A DNA stretch of 30,937 bases from CAWUKT01 sp963923035 (lineage in GTDB: Bacteria; Bacteroidota; Bacteroidia; J057; JADKCL01). Every line of letters begins with the position of its first letter. Positions within the stretch are counted from its first letter, which is position 1. The stretch covers positions 1 to 30,937 of the forward strand of contig CAWUKT010000082.1 of assembly GCA_963923035.1 (NCBI GenBank), in the 5' to 3' direction. Below the pieces are notes generated by a model that worked only from the letters and a program-made list of their open reading frames with translations, was not told the DNA's origin and ran no database searches. The translations under genes were made by a program, and so were the position numbers. Below are positions 7,781 to 15,811 of this stretch, piece by piece.

Positions 7781-8809
7781 ATGGTGATTGATTTGCGATC
7801 CGATACGGTGACAAAACCGACTCCCGCCATGCGCCAGGCGATGGCGAGCGCCGAAGTCGGCGACGATGTATTTGGGACCGACCCCACGGTCAATGCGTTG
7901 CAGGACAAGGCAGCGGAGCTATTTGGCATGGAAGCGGCCTTGTTTTGCCCCTCCGGGACCATGACCAACCAGATCGCTTTCAACATCTCTACGCGGCCGC
8001 TGGAAATGGCCATTCTGGACGAGACGGCCCACCCGTACCGGTACGAAGCCGGTGGTCTCGCCTTCAATTCCGGGCTGACCTGCGGGCTCCTACGGGGAGA
8101 CCGCGGACGCTTCACCGCCGACCAGGTCCGTGCCCGCCTCAATCCCACCAACGATCCCCACCAACCACCTGCCAGCATTGTCTCGGTTGAAAATACCTGC
8201 AACAAAGGCGGTGGGGCGGTATTCCCGTTCGACGAGATTCTCCGCATCCGGGAACTCTGCGACGAAAAAGGCCTGCACCTCCACCTGGACGGCGCCCGCC
8301 TCTTCAACGCCATCGTCGCTTCGGAACAGTCTACGCAGGACTTCGGTGCGGTCTTCGATACCATCTCCATCTGCCTCAGCAAAGGGCTGGGAGCGCCTGT
8401 GGGCAGCCTGTTGCTGATGAATGCGGATCGGTTTGAGCAAGCCCGCCGGGTCCGGAAAGTCTTTGGCGGCGGGATGCGGCAGGCCGGGATTCTCGCGGCG
8501 GCCGGAATCCACGCGCTGGACCACCATGTGGAGCGGCTCGCTGAGGACCACGCGCGGGCCGCGCGGCTCGGTGAAGTGATTCAGGAATTGGATTACGTGG
8601 AAGCGTTGTATCCACCTGAAACGAATATCCTTGTCTTCCGGCTGAAGCCGGACATTGCTCCCGCCGATTACCTGAATTATCTGGAAACCCAAAATGTCCT
8701 GGCGGTTCCCTTTGGGGGACAGTATATCCGATTGACCACCCACCTCGACTTCACGGAGGAGATGATGGAACCGTTGATCCAGGCCCTCCGCAATTTTCCT
8801 TCCGCATGA
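7781..8809 (+). CDS. ltaE: Low-specificity L-threonine aldolase
   Basis: A PLP-dependent fold-type I enzyme that splits L-threonine or L-allo-threonine to glycine and acetaldehyde in the cytosol. The N-terminus IDLRSDTVTKPTPAMRQAM and VGDDVFGTDPTVNALQ are family signatures. DETAHPYRYEAGG (80-92) contains the His that stacks on PLP (H84). HLDGARLFNA (168-177) holds the Asp that contacts the pyridine nitrogen (D170), and ICLSKGLGAPVGS has the PLP lysine (K201). The length of 342 aa matches the family. The stop codon overlaps the start of queG by 4 nt (ATGA), so the two are translationally coupled. The ATG at 7781 begins directly in the signature. TAACTTG lies just upstream, an imperfect -7 box that would give a very short leader. 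Confidence 0.95.
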   Translation: MVIDLRSDTVTKPTPAMRQAMASAEVGDDVFGTDPTVNALQDKAAELFGMEAALFCPSGTMTNQIAFNISTRPLEMAILDETAHPYRYEAGGLAFNSGLTCGLLRGDRGRFTADQVRARLNPTNDPHQPPASIVSVENTCNKGGGAVFPFDEILRIRELCDEKGLHLHLDGARLFNAIVASEQSTQDFGAVFDTISICLSKGLGAPVGSLLLMNADRFEQARRVRKVFGGGMRQAGILAAAGIHALDHHVERLAEDHARAARLGEVIQELDYVEALYPPETNILVFRLKPDIAPADYLNYLETQNVLAVPFGGQYIRLTTHLDFTEEMMEPLIQALRNFPSA

Positions 8810-9720
8810 ACCTGACCCAACAAATCAAGGCCCAATGCCATGCGCAAGGTTTCGATTTGGTGGGCATCTCAAAGGCTGATTTTCTGGAAGATGAGGCTCG
8901 TGACTTAGAGCAATGGCTGAAAGAAGGCCGACACGGAACCATGGCCTGGATGGAAGGCCATTTTGACAAGCGCGTGGACCCCCGCAATCTGGTCGACGGC
9001 GCCCAATCTGTCATCAGCGTCCTCCTCAATTATTTCCCCGAACCCCAGCACCGCCAACCCGAAGGTGCTCCCAAGGTCTCGACCTATGCCTGGGGCGAAG
9101 ATTACCACAAGGTATTGAAGCGGAAACTCTACCGGGTATTGGAGTTTATCCAGGCGGAGGTCGGTGAGGTCAATGCCCGGGTCTTCACGGATTCCGCTCC
9201 GGTCATGGACAAGGTCTGGGCGGCCCGCTCCGGCCTGGGATGGATTGGCAAGCATACCAATCTGATCTCGCCGCAAATGGGCTCCTGGTTCTTCATTGGG
9301 GAGATCATCATCGACCTGAAGCTGGACTACGATGGCCCCATCAAGGACTTTTGCGGGACCTGTACCCGCTGCATCGACGCTTGCCCCACCGATGCCCTGA
9401 CGCCCTACCAGATCGATTCCCGCAAGTGCATTTCCTACCTCACCATCGAATTGCGGGAAGACATGCCGGCGGATTCCCGGGACCAGTTGGAAGGTTGGGC
9501 CTACGGTTGCGATATCTGCCAGGAAGTTTGCCCCTGGAACCGCTTTTCTCAGGCCCAGGGCGGCGATTTTAAGCCGTTGGATCATATTCTGGAAATGGGA
9601 CGGGCGCAATGGGAGGAGTTGGATGAGAAACGCTTCAAGAAAATGACCAAGAAATCGGCGATGAACCGGGTCAAGTGGTTCAAAATGAAGGATAACCTCG
9701 ATGCTTCCCGGGAGGACTAA
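8806..9720 (+). CDS. queG: Epoxyqueuosine reductase
   Basis: QueG performs the last step of queuosine synthesis, reducing epoxyqueuosine in tRNA to queuosine with cobalamin and two [4Fe-4S] clusters. Residues 126-131 (VFTDSA) include the conserved catalytic Asp (D129). GLGWIGKHTNLI (143-154) is the typical cofactor-domain signature. The first Fe-S motif is C183-x2-C186-x2-C189-x3-C193-P; the second is C235-x2-C238-x3-C242-P, with C208 also available. The 304 residues are close to the usual length for versions without the C-terminal HEAT repeats. It overlaps the threonine aldolase gene by 4 nt; I know of no metabolic reason for this pairing. The window also has a distant structural relative at 14518-15801. 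Confidence 0.95.
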   Translation: MNLTQQIKAQCHAQGFDLVGISKADFLEDEARDLEQWLKEGRHGTMAWMEGHFDKRVDPRNLVDGAQSVISVLLNYFPEPQHRQPEGAPKVSTYAWGEDYHKVLKRKLYRVLEFIQAEVGEVNARVFTDSAPVMDKVWAARSGLGWIGKHTNLISPQMGSWFFIGEIIIDLKLDYDGPIKDFCGTCTRCIDACPTDALTPYQIDSRKCISYLTIELREDMPADSRDQLEGWAYGCDICQEVCPWNRFSQAQGGDFKPLDHILEMGRAQWEELDEKRFKKMTKKSAMNRVKWFKMKDNLDASRED

Positions 9721-9902
9721 CTACCATTTATCGTCCCTTTTCCCCTTTCTCCCAAGAACAAAACCGCTCTTCAATTACACCAAACCAACATCACAGTAAC
9801 ATTAATTCATGAATCCCGGTTGGTTTTCTCGGAATAATCCTTCATTATTGGAGCAAACCATTGTAAAAACAGTATTTACTAACCCAATAATCACCCTCAT
9901 TT

Positions 9903-10568
9903 ATGAAAAGGAAAGTTATTTTCCCAAGATTCCTTGTTGCCCTTTTTATTGTAATCGGTATCCTCGGATGCCAAAAAGAGGCCGATCAAGACCTCAATGA
10001 GCCGCAGATCGTCAACGACGAAATGCGGGCCGAAGCCGAGGACTTTCTGCCTGCCATCGACTGGGAGGACGCCGAATGGTCCGAACTGTCCGACGGGGTC
10101 TTTGTGACTCCGGAGTACTACCGGAGCGGTCTCGCGGACAAATCGGGACGCTTCGTCGGCAATTGTCCTACCTGTACCAACAGCTACTGTACGACCTGCG
10201 CCAATGGCTGGGACTGTACAGACCGCGATTGCGGAAGCTCGAATCAGGGCGGTACGACCATTCAGTGGTATACCGGCGGTACAATTGTGGAAAGCCGGGC
10301 GCCTTTCGTCCACCAGCGCTACGCGGAATGCCTGATTGCAACCGGCTGCCTGTACGACAAGGACAACCGGTTTTATTTCAATGCCAGCTCCACCATGCAG
10401 GCCAATCCGGGCAAACTCCGCCTCCAGTACACCGGCAGCAAAAGCTGGTTTTGTAGCTCTGGCCCCGCCCTCAATTTCCTGACCACTTCGTACGGCTATC
10501 CCTATATCCGGGTCGCGACGGGTCAGTACTGCCCCACCAGCGGGATTCGGCTGGTGCGGATTCTGTGA
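9903..10568 (+). CDS. Cys-rich lipoprotein of unknown function
   Basis: A 221-residue protein. Residues 1-23 are a signal peptide with lipobox ILGC. An acidic linker follows (to about 80). A Cys-rich stretch then contains six Cys in about 25 residues, arranged as CPTC-x5-CTTC-x5-C-x4-C (spacings approximate), and four more Cys come later (AEC, TGC, WFC, QYC). The even total suggests disulfides in the exported protein, or a zinc-ribbon-like site. The C-terminal half (about 115-221) looks beta-rich and has no family I recognise. The gene sits alone, 182 bp after queG and before a terminator. The ATG at 9903 is the only start compatible with the signal peptide. Confidence 0.75.
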   Translation: MKRKVIFPRFLVALFIVIGILGCQKEADQDLNEPQIVNDEMRAEAEDFLPAIDWEDAEWSELSDGVFVTPEYYRSGLADKSGRFVGNCPTCTNSYCTTCANGWDCTDRDCGSSNQGGTTIQWYTGGTIVESRAPFVHQRYAECLIATGCLYDKDNRFYFNASSTMQANPGKLRLQYTGSKSWFCSSGPALNFLTTSYGYPYIRVATGQYCPTSGIRLVRIL

Positions 10569-10591
10569 CATCATCAGGTTCTATTTTGGAA

Positions 10592-10629
10592 TGGCTTCCT
10601 CCGCTATTGGGGGAAGCCACCATATTTTC
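10592..10629 (+). terminator. Hairpin terminator after the Cys-rich lipoprotein gene
   Basis: TGGCTTCCTCC (10592-10602) pairs with GGGGGAAGCCA (10609-10619), an 11-bp stem with one G-T pair and a 6-nt loop. A short T-containing stretch (CATATTTTCC) follows. It is 23 bp after the stop codon. Confidence 0.55.
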
Positions 10630-10632
10630 CGG

Positions 10633-10663
10633 CAAAAAGATAGGCCGCCCAACCGGAGCGGCC
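10633..10663 (-). terminator. Hairpin terminator for the minus-strand T9SS cargo gene
   Basis: GGCCGC (10643-10648) pairs with GCGGCC (10658-10663) around a 9-nt loop. Read on the minus strand, TATCTTTTT follows. It lies 27 bp past the stop codon of the gene ending at 10690. Confidence 0.65.
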
Positions 10664-10689
10664 CATTCCAAATCCAATCTAAAACAAAC

Positions 10690-12012
10690 TTATTCCAAGA
10701 TAATTTTTTGGGCGTCGATGCGGCTGCCCTGGCGGAGTTGCAGGAGGTAAATGCCGCGGGGAAATGGGCTGAGGTCCAGCTGTTGCTGGGGAGATTCCAA
10801 AACCATTGTTACGGCTTCGGCGCCCCGCAGGTCGGTCATTTGCAGGATGGCCGACCCGACCATTTCGGGGTCGACCTCCACCGTCAGTTGGTCGCGGGCG
10901 GGATTGGGATAGGCCACAAAGGGCTGGGCCGCCAATTCGGTGAAGGCACTGACGTACTGGCCGTGGGTCCGTTCCGCCCCTTCCAAATCAATCTCCGTGA
11001 GCCGGTAGTGGACCAATCCACCTTCGTGGTCCTTGTCCATCAGTTCGTAATTCCGCAGCACATCGCTGTTTCCGGCCGCATCCACTTCCCCCACCAGCTC
11101 AAACTCGACCAAATCCTTGCTGCGCTCCACCCGAAAACGCTCACTGTTGGTCTCCGTGGCCGTCGTCCATTCCACCCGAATCGCACCGTCATCCGCCGCA
11201 ATGGCATCAAAATGAACAATTTCCACCGGGAGGGGCAAGTTGCAGGGCCCCGAGCAATCCTCCAGCAAAGGATCGACATTGATGCCCTGGTTGCCGGCAC
11301 ACCAGTTGACGCCGTTCCAGGCGGTCATGGAGTTGGCGCTGTTGTCGACATTGTTCGCGGCGGCGACCGCTCCGGAACCCGTGACGAAAGCATTCCGATG
11401 GTTGATAAAGGAGCCGTCCAAAATCCCAATGCAGCTGGTCGGGAACAGGTTGCGGATTGTCGAATAATTGTTGAAGTCTCCATTGGTGATGGAAATCGTG
11501 CCGCCGGTGAAGACCCAGATGTCCGCGGCGCGGTGGTTGAAATCGCCGTTGATCACCTCCATCGTTCCGGAGACGTAAATGTCCCCCAGGTTGTCGACGT
11601 TGCCATTCACGGTGAGGATACCGCCGGGTTCGATGAAGATCCAGGAGAACCCATAGTTCCGGACATAATCTACCGTCAGTTGTCCGAAAATGTTGATACC
11701 GCCCAGGTAACCGCCGCCGCCATTGCTCTGGTTGAACAGGCGGAAACCGCTCAAATCGAGGTGCCCGGGGCCATTGATGGTCAGGCGGGCACCCGGCGTG
11801 AGGACCAGGTCGTTGGCGAGGGTGACATTGTGGTCGATGGTCACGGAATCCGTGGCCAGGAGGATATTTGGAGGAACCAAGCCGCCTTGCCAGGTGGCGG
11901 CTGCGGTCCAGGCACCAGACGCATCGGTCTGGTATTGGGTGGCAGTTGCCGTTGAAGCGAAGATAAAGAGTACAGCGAACGTGCCGAACAATCGGTGTAA
12001 ATACTTCGTCAT
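10690..12012 (-). CDS. Secreted T9SS cargo protein with beta-helix-like N-terminal region
   Basis: A 440-residue exported protein. Residues 1-24 are a signal peptide (cleavage near TATA-TQ). Residues 25-250 hold repeating short strands rich in Gly, Asn and Asp (DSVTIDHNVTL, ARLTINGPGHLDLSG, GGILTVNGNVDN, GTMEVINGDFNH, GTISITNGDFNN), the pattern of a right-handed beta-helix or G8-like surface domain. Around 265-355 lies the fibronectin-like module common before T9SS tails (LPVEIVHFDA...VEWTTATETNSERFRVERS). The last 80 residues, from YPNPARDQLTV to RIDAQKIILE, are a type A T9SS sorting domain. No catalytic site is visible. It probably functions at the cell surface. It is divergent from atpD across a 626-bp gap. 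Confidence 0.88.
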   Translation of the reverse strand: MTKYLHRLFGTFAVLFIFASTATATQYQTDASGAWTAAATWQGGLVPPNILLATDSVTIDHNVTLANDLVLTPGARLTINGPGHLDLSGFRLFNQSNGGGGYLGGINIFGQLTVDYVRNYGFSWIFIEPGGILTVNGNVDNLGDIYVSGTMEVINGDFNHRAADIWVFTGGTISITNGDFNNYSTIRNLFPTSCIGILDGSFINHRNAFVTGSGAVAAANNVDNSANSMTAWNGVNWCAGNQGINVDPLLEDCSGPCNLPLPVEIVHFDAIAADDGAIRVEWTTATETNSERFRVERSKDLVEFELVGEVDAAGNSDVLRNYELMDKDHEGGLVHYRLTEIDLEGAERTHGQYVSAFTELAAQPFVAYPNPARDQLTVEVDPEMVGSAILQMTDLRGAEAVTMVLESPQQQLDLSPFPRGIYLLQLRQGSRIDAQKIILE

Positions 12013-12566
12013 AGCAGTTTCCTTTGAATCTGTTGGGTAAAAGTTTCTAAAGACCCGCCCACAAAATGGGCCGGACAGTTACACCTAAATCATGCTAAAA
12101 TTGACGGGCGCTTGTTCTCCTAAAAAAGCTGTATTTGTTTTTCTCTTAGGGTAAAAATAACTCTGATCTACTTTCCCCAATATACACTTAAGTGGCACAC
12201 TATCAGCGATCTTGAAAGCAAGTCCCCGCTTTTGTTGCCCGGAAAGCGAGCTGAGGGCCATTGCAACGATTTACCTCCGGCGCAGGAATGAGAAGGCCAC
12301 GTTAGTTCCAAATCCGTTGGTCTTACACGGCGGAGATTGGGAGGGGAAGGAAATTCAGGACAAATACTTGCAGGGAAAGGGAGGGAAAATGAGGAGGAAT
12401 TGGCGGGATTGAAAAAATAAAGCCAAAAGCCGGTCGGGAGGTGAAAGGAATCGCGAATTCAAGGGCCATTTTTTTACATGATCCACCTAAGATTGTTACC
12501 GAATAATTAAATTCGTGCAACTGCTACGTTTTCCACATCTCAGTGTTAACATTTCCCCTCCTGATC
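12013..12566. other. Long intergenic region with a polypurine segment
   Basis: No credible gene is present; short open frames on either strand (66 and 65 codons) lack recognisable content. The region 12331-12420 is strongly purine-rich on the + strand, with G runs at 12339, 12343, 12373, 12379 and 12383, three of them closely spaced (GGGAAAGGGAGGG). A small dyad, GCCCA-N5-TGGGC, lies near 12057-12072, ahead of the minus-strand gene. The upstream part could be the remains of a decayed gene, which cannot be shown here. Confidence 0.5.
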
Positions 12567-12567
12567 A

Positions 12568-12597
12568 TTGTTATTGTTGCGTGGTCGTATTAATTTG
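12568..12597 (+). promoter_or_regulatory. Promoter of atpD-atpC
   Basis: TTG at 12568-12570, then exactly 19 nt, then TTAATTTG at 12590-12597. This differs from the Bacteroidota -7 box TAnnTTTG at one base. A start near 12602 would leave a leader of about 37 nt before the ATG at 12639. Confidence 0.6.
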
Positions 12598-12638
12598 CGC
12601 CCGATTTTTTAGAAGCGTCTAATTTACATTGGCTTACA

Positions 12639-14147
12639 ATGGCAGAAAATAAAGGCACAGTCGCACAAGTTATCGGTCCGGTCGTGGACGTGGATTTCAG
12701 CAATGAAAATGCTGTCGTCCCCCGGATTCTGAACGCGCTCACTGTTAAGAAACATGATGGTAGCACGTTGTACCTGGAAGTACAGCAGCACCTGGGTGAA
12801 AACAAGGTTCGCGCAATCTCTATGGACTCTACTGATGGTCTCGAAAGAGGCATGGATGTCCTTGACCTTGGTCACACCATCGAAATGCCCACCGGTGATG
12901 GTATCCGGGGCCGTCTCTTCAACGTGGTCGGTCAGGCCATCGACGGTCTCCCCCAGCCCGATTCTCCCCGGGGCTACCCGATCCACCGCGAAGCACCCAA
13001 GTTTGAAGACCTGGCTACCGAGCCGGAAATCCTCTACACTGGTATCAAAGTCATCGACCTGATTGCCCCCTATACCAAGGGTGGTAAGGTAGGACTGTTC
13101 GGTGGTGCCGGGGTAGGTAAAACGGTACTTATCCAGGAATTGATCAACAACATTGCCAAGGCCCACTCCGGTCTGTCCGTATTTGCGGGTGTTGGTGAGC
13201 GTACCCGCGAAGGAAATGACCTTCTCCGGGAAATGATCGAAGCCAACGTAATTCGCTACGGCAAAGAATTCGTCGAGAAAATGGAAGAGGGTGAATGGTC
13301 ACTCGGTTCTGTGGACCTCGAAAAAATGAAAGAAAGCCAGGTAACCCTGGTATTTGGTCAGATGAACGAACCTCCCGGTGCCCGTGCCCGCGTGGCCCTG
13401 TCCGGTCTTTCCATCGCCGAGTACTTCCGCGATGGTGAAGAAGGCGACACCAGCGGTCGTGACATCCTGTTCTTCATCGACAATATCTTCCGCTTTACCC
13501 AGGCCGGTTCGGAAGTATCCGCCCTCCTCGGCCGGATGCCCTCCGCCGTAGGTTACCAGCCGACGCTGGCAACTGAGATGGGTGCCATGCAGGAACGGAT
13601 TACCTCGACCAAGCGTGGTTCCATTACCTCCATCCAGGCCGTTTACGTACCTGCGGATGACTACACGGACCCCGCCCCGGCAACGACCTTTGCCCACTTG
13701 GACGCGACCACGGAACTCAGCCGTTCCCTCGCAGCCCTCGGTATCTACCCGGCTGTGGATCCGCTGACCTCCAGCTCCAAGGTATTGGCTCCGGAAATCG
13801 TTGGTGACCTGCACTACGATACGGCCCAGCGCGTCATTCAAATCCTCCAGAAGTACAACGACCTCCAGGACATCATCAAGATCCTGGGTATGGACGAACT
13901 TTCTGAGGAAGACAAGCTGACTGTATCCCGTGCCCGTAAGGTACAGCGCTTCCTGTCTCAGCCCTTCTTCGTGGCCGAGCAGTTCACCGGTTTGCAAGGT
14001 CGCTTCGTAGGCATCGACGACTGTATCAAAGGGTTCTCGATGATCATCGACGGCGAACTGGACCACCTCCCCGAGCAGGCCTTCTACCTGAAAGGCTCCA
14101 TCGAAGAGGCCATCGCTGAAGGCGAGCGTTTGCTGGCCGAAGCCTAA
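12639..14147 (+). CDS. atpD: F1Fo ATP synthase subunit beta
   Basis: The catalytic beta subunit of F1, which makes or hydrolyses ATP at the inner membrane as part of the alpha3beta3 ring. Walker A is GGAGVGKT (155-162). GERTREGNDL (186-195) holds the catalytic Glu. DILFFIDNIFRFTQAGSEVSALLGR is cut here into its two family motifs, DILFFIDNIFRF (Walker B region) and AGSEVSALLGR. GYQPTLATEMG and the DELSEED loop (M-DELSEED-KL) are intact. At 502 aa it is full length. Codon choice differs from the neighbours (many GGT, GTA, CGT), as expected of a highly expressed gene. Only atpC follows; the other subunit genes are not in this window, which is the usual split in Bacteroidota. Confidence 0.99.
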   Translation: MAENKGTVAQVIGPVVDVDFSNENAVVPRILNALTVKKHDGSTLYLEVQQHLGENKVRAISMDSTDGLERGMDVLDLGHTIEMPTGDGIRGRLFNVVGQAIDGLPQPDSPRGYPIHREAPKFEDLATEPEILYTGIKVIDLIAPYTKGGKVGLFGGAGVGKTVLIQELINNIAKAHSGLSVFAGVGERTREGNDLLREMIEANVIRYGKEFVEKMEEGEWSLGSVDLEKMKESQVTLVFGQMNEPPGARARVALSGLSIAEYFRDGEEGDTSGRDILFFIDNIFRFTQAGSEVSALLGRMPSAVGYQPTLATEMGAMQERITSTKRGSITSIQAVYVPADDYTDPAPATTFAHLDATTELSRSLAALGIYPAVDPLTSSSKVLAPEIVGDLHYDTAQRVIQILQKYNDLQDIIKILGMDELSEEDKLTVSRARKVQRFLSQPFFVAEQFTGLQGRFVGIDDCIKGFSMIIDGELDHLPEQAFYLKGSIEEAIAEGERLLAEA

Positions 14148-14171
14148 GTCCCACGCTAAACCACGTTTGTT

Positions 14172-14441
14172 ATGAAAGAAATGACTCTCAGCATCATCAC
14201 ACCGGACCAGGAAGTGTTCGCGGGCGGCGTAACTTCGGTTACCGTACCGGGCAAGATTGGCCAGTTCCAGGTGCTGTTCGACCACGCCCCCATTGTTTCG
14301 ACCTTGGACAATGGTCAAATCACCGTCATCAAAGCTGACGGTAGCGAAATGACCATTCAGGCAGAAGGTGGGGTCATCGAAGTCATGAAGAATGACATCA
14401 AGATTCTGGTGGAGCGGGTTGTAGAATCCGCCGACGCCTGA
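14172..14441 (+). CDS. atpC: F1Fo ATP synthase subunit epsilon, short form
   Basis: The central-stalk subunit that links the gamma subunit to the c-ring. The 89 residues cover only the N-terminal beta-sandwich (LSIITPDQEVFAGGVTSVTVPG, split as LSIITPDQEVFAGG and VTSVTVPG; then GQFQVLFDHAPIVSTL and EGGVIEVMKNDIKILVE). The C-terminal two-helix hairpin that inhibits ATP hydrolysis in E. coli is absent. This is not a truncation by mutation: the frame ends normally at a terminator, and short epsilon is common in Bacteroidota. It begins 24 nt after atpD and is surely in the same transcript. Confidence 0.96.
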   Translation: MKEMTLSIITPDQEVFAGGVTSVTVPGKIGQFQVLFDHAPIVSTLDNGQITVIKADGSEMTIQAEGGVIEVMKNDIKILVERVVESADA

Positions 14442-14461
14442 TCAGATCATAGAATATAAGG

Positions 14462-14492
14462 AAAAGGCTGCTCGTTTTGGGCAGCCTTTTTG
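14462..14492 (+). terminator. Terminator after atpDC, probably bidirectional
   Basis: AAAAGGCTGC (14462-14471) pairs with GCAGCCTTTT (14481-14490) around a short loop, and the T-run extends to 14491. On the minus strand the same stem ends in TTTT followed by CCTTATATT, so it can also end the RdhA-like gene finishing at 14518. Confidence 0.88.
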
Positions 14493-14517
14493 TTTTGCAG
14501 ACGATGGAAAAAGCAAG

Positions 14518-15801
14518 TTAGGTCTGGGGCGAAGCTGCCACCTTTTTCTCCCGCCGCCCCAGCATCTTCTCTGAAATGAGGGGCCCTCGCCCCGGTTCGC
14601 TCCAGGGACAAACCTCAATGCAGATCCCGCAGGAATCGTGCTCGACGAAATAGGGAATGCATTTGTCAAAATCCACGTACCATTTCTCTTCTCCCCGTAC
14701 CATTTTCTTCACATCAAAGATCGCCTGAGGAGGACAATTGGTGGAGCAAATCTGGCAAGTCAGGCAAAAATCGTCCACGCCTATGTCCTGGGCTCCGTCC
14801 ACCTCCAGGGGGATGTCGGTCAGTATCGTAGCCAATCGAATATTGGAGCCGTACTCCCTGGAGATCATCGAGCCGTGCTTGCCCAACGTCCCCAGGCCCG
14901 CTTCCACCGCGACGGGAATGTGCAGCACCTCGTAGGTATCGGGAGAAATGTTCGTGGACGCCCGTGCCGGCCAGCCCATCTTGCGGATGTCCCGCGCCAA
15001 TTTGATCGCGACCAGGCCCACCGAGCGGTAGACCTCCTGGATGTGCATGCTGACATCCGGCGATGGACTCTCCAACATCTTTTCCCGCTCCATCGGCAAG
15101 GCCACTGAAATCGCGTATTTGAACGGCAGGTCGAAGCCTTCGAAGCGCATCTGCTCTGTAAACGGGGCAATTCCAACCAAGGCCGCTCCGTGCTTGCGGG
15201 CCAGGGCTTTGATCTCCGTCGCCATCGCTTTCGGATCCTCCACCGGGCGCTGGCGGGTCGCCACCGGCCCCACGCGTTTTCGGTCCATCCAAAAGGTGCC
15301 GAGGATAAAATTCGGAAGCTCGGGCTTGTTGAGCGATTGAAAGACGCGCTCCAACTTGTTCCAGGCGCCGCTGTAGCCGCGGCTGAAAAAGGGTTGCCGT
15401 GGCCGTCTGGGCTCCGTCTCGCCGACGCCGTTGATGACATTGCCCGACAAGGGCGGCGCTTCATAGACAAAGGAATAATCCGTGGATGGGTACTCCTCCC
15501 GCTTCATGATCCGCGCCTTCCTCAATTTGAGATGGGAATTGGGCGAAATGTCCGCGGGCTGTTGCTCCATGTGCGCATAGTCCTGGGTTACCGGAGGCGA
15601 AAATATTTTGTCGACGACGATCTTCTCGCCGGTGGCCTTCTTCTTGTTGAAGCTCCGGTGCTCCATTCGGCCTATGGTATTGGCCATGAAGGCGACGAAG
15701 GCGGTGTGGCGGGCCACTCCGAAACGGTGGCGATAGGCACGGAGAATCTGCTTCCAGCGCTCCTCGGCGCTGGAAGGATGGTTGAACTTGTGACGGCTCA
15801 T
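14518..15801 (-). CDS. Reductive-dehalogenase-like corrinoid/iron-sulfur protein
   Basis: A 427-residue protein with the C-terminal half of RdhA-type reductive dehalogenases. VAVEAGLGTLGKHGSMISREYGSNIR (in parts: AVEAGLGTLGKHGSMI at 298-313, REYGSNIRLATILTDIPL at 315-332) is the cofactor-domain signature. Fe-S motif one is C346-x2-C349-x2-C352-x3-C356-P; motif two is C381-x9-C391-x2-C394-x3-C398-PW. Y258 in QEVYRSVG sits where RdhA enzymes have the catalytic Tyr (alignment by eye). Known relatives bind a corrinoid and reductively remove halides, but QueG shares the fold, so the reaction may differ. It has no twin-arginine signal, no adjacent membrane anchor (RdhB) gene and no fused NAD(P)H/ferredoxin reductase domain, so it is cytosolic with an unknown electron donor. 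It starts 10 bp after the DUF2461 gene. Confidence 0.82.
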   Translation of the reverse strand: MSRHKFNHPSSAEERWKQILRAYRHRFGVARHTAFVAFMANTIGRMEHRSFNKKKATGEKIVVDKIFSPPVTQDYAHMEQQPADISPNSHLKLRKARIMKREEYPSTDYSFVYEAPPLSGNVINGVGETEPRRPRQPFFSRGYSGAWNKLERVFQSLNKPELPNFILGTFWMDRKRVGPVATRQRPVEDPKAMATEIKALARKHGAALVGIAPFTEQMRFEGFDLPFKYAISVALPMEREKMLESPSPDVSMHIQEVYRSVGLVAIKLARDIRKMGWPARASTNISPDTYEVLHIPVAVEAGLGTLGKHGSMISREYGSNIRLATILTDIPLEVDGAQDIGVDDFCLTCQICSTNCPPQAIFDVKKMVRGEEKWYVDFDKCIPYFVEHDSCGICIEVCPWSEPGRGPLISEKMLGRREKKVAASPQT

Positions 15802-15811
15802 GCGAAAAAGA

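Noticed and set aside
10591..11955. 454-codon + frame opposite the second T9SS cargo gene
   Set aside because: The minus-strand gene has a signal peptide and a T9SS tail; the + frame has no recognisable domain and includes the terminator sequences.
12212..12520. Small open frames in the atpD upstream region on both strands
   Set aside because: They are short, overlap each other on opposite strands, and show no signal peptide, domain or start context.
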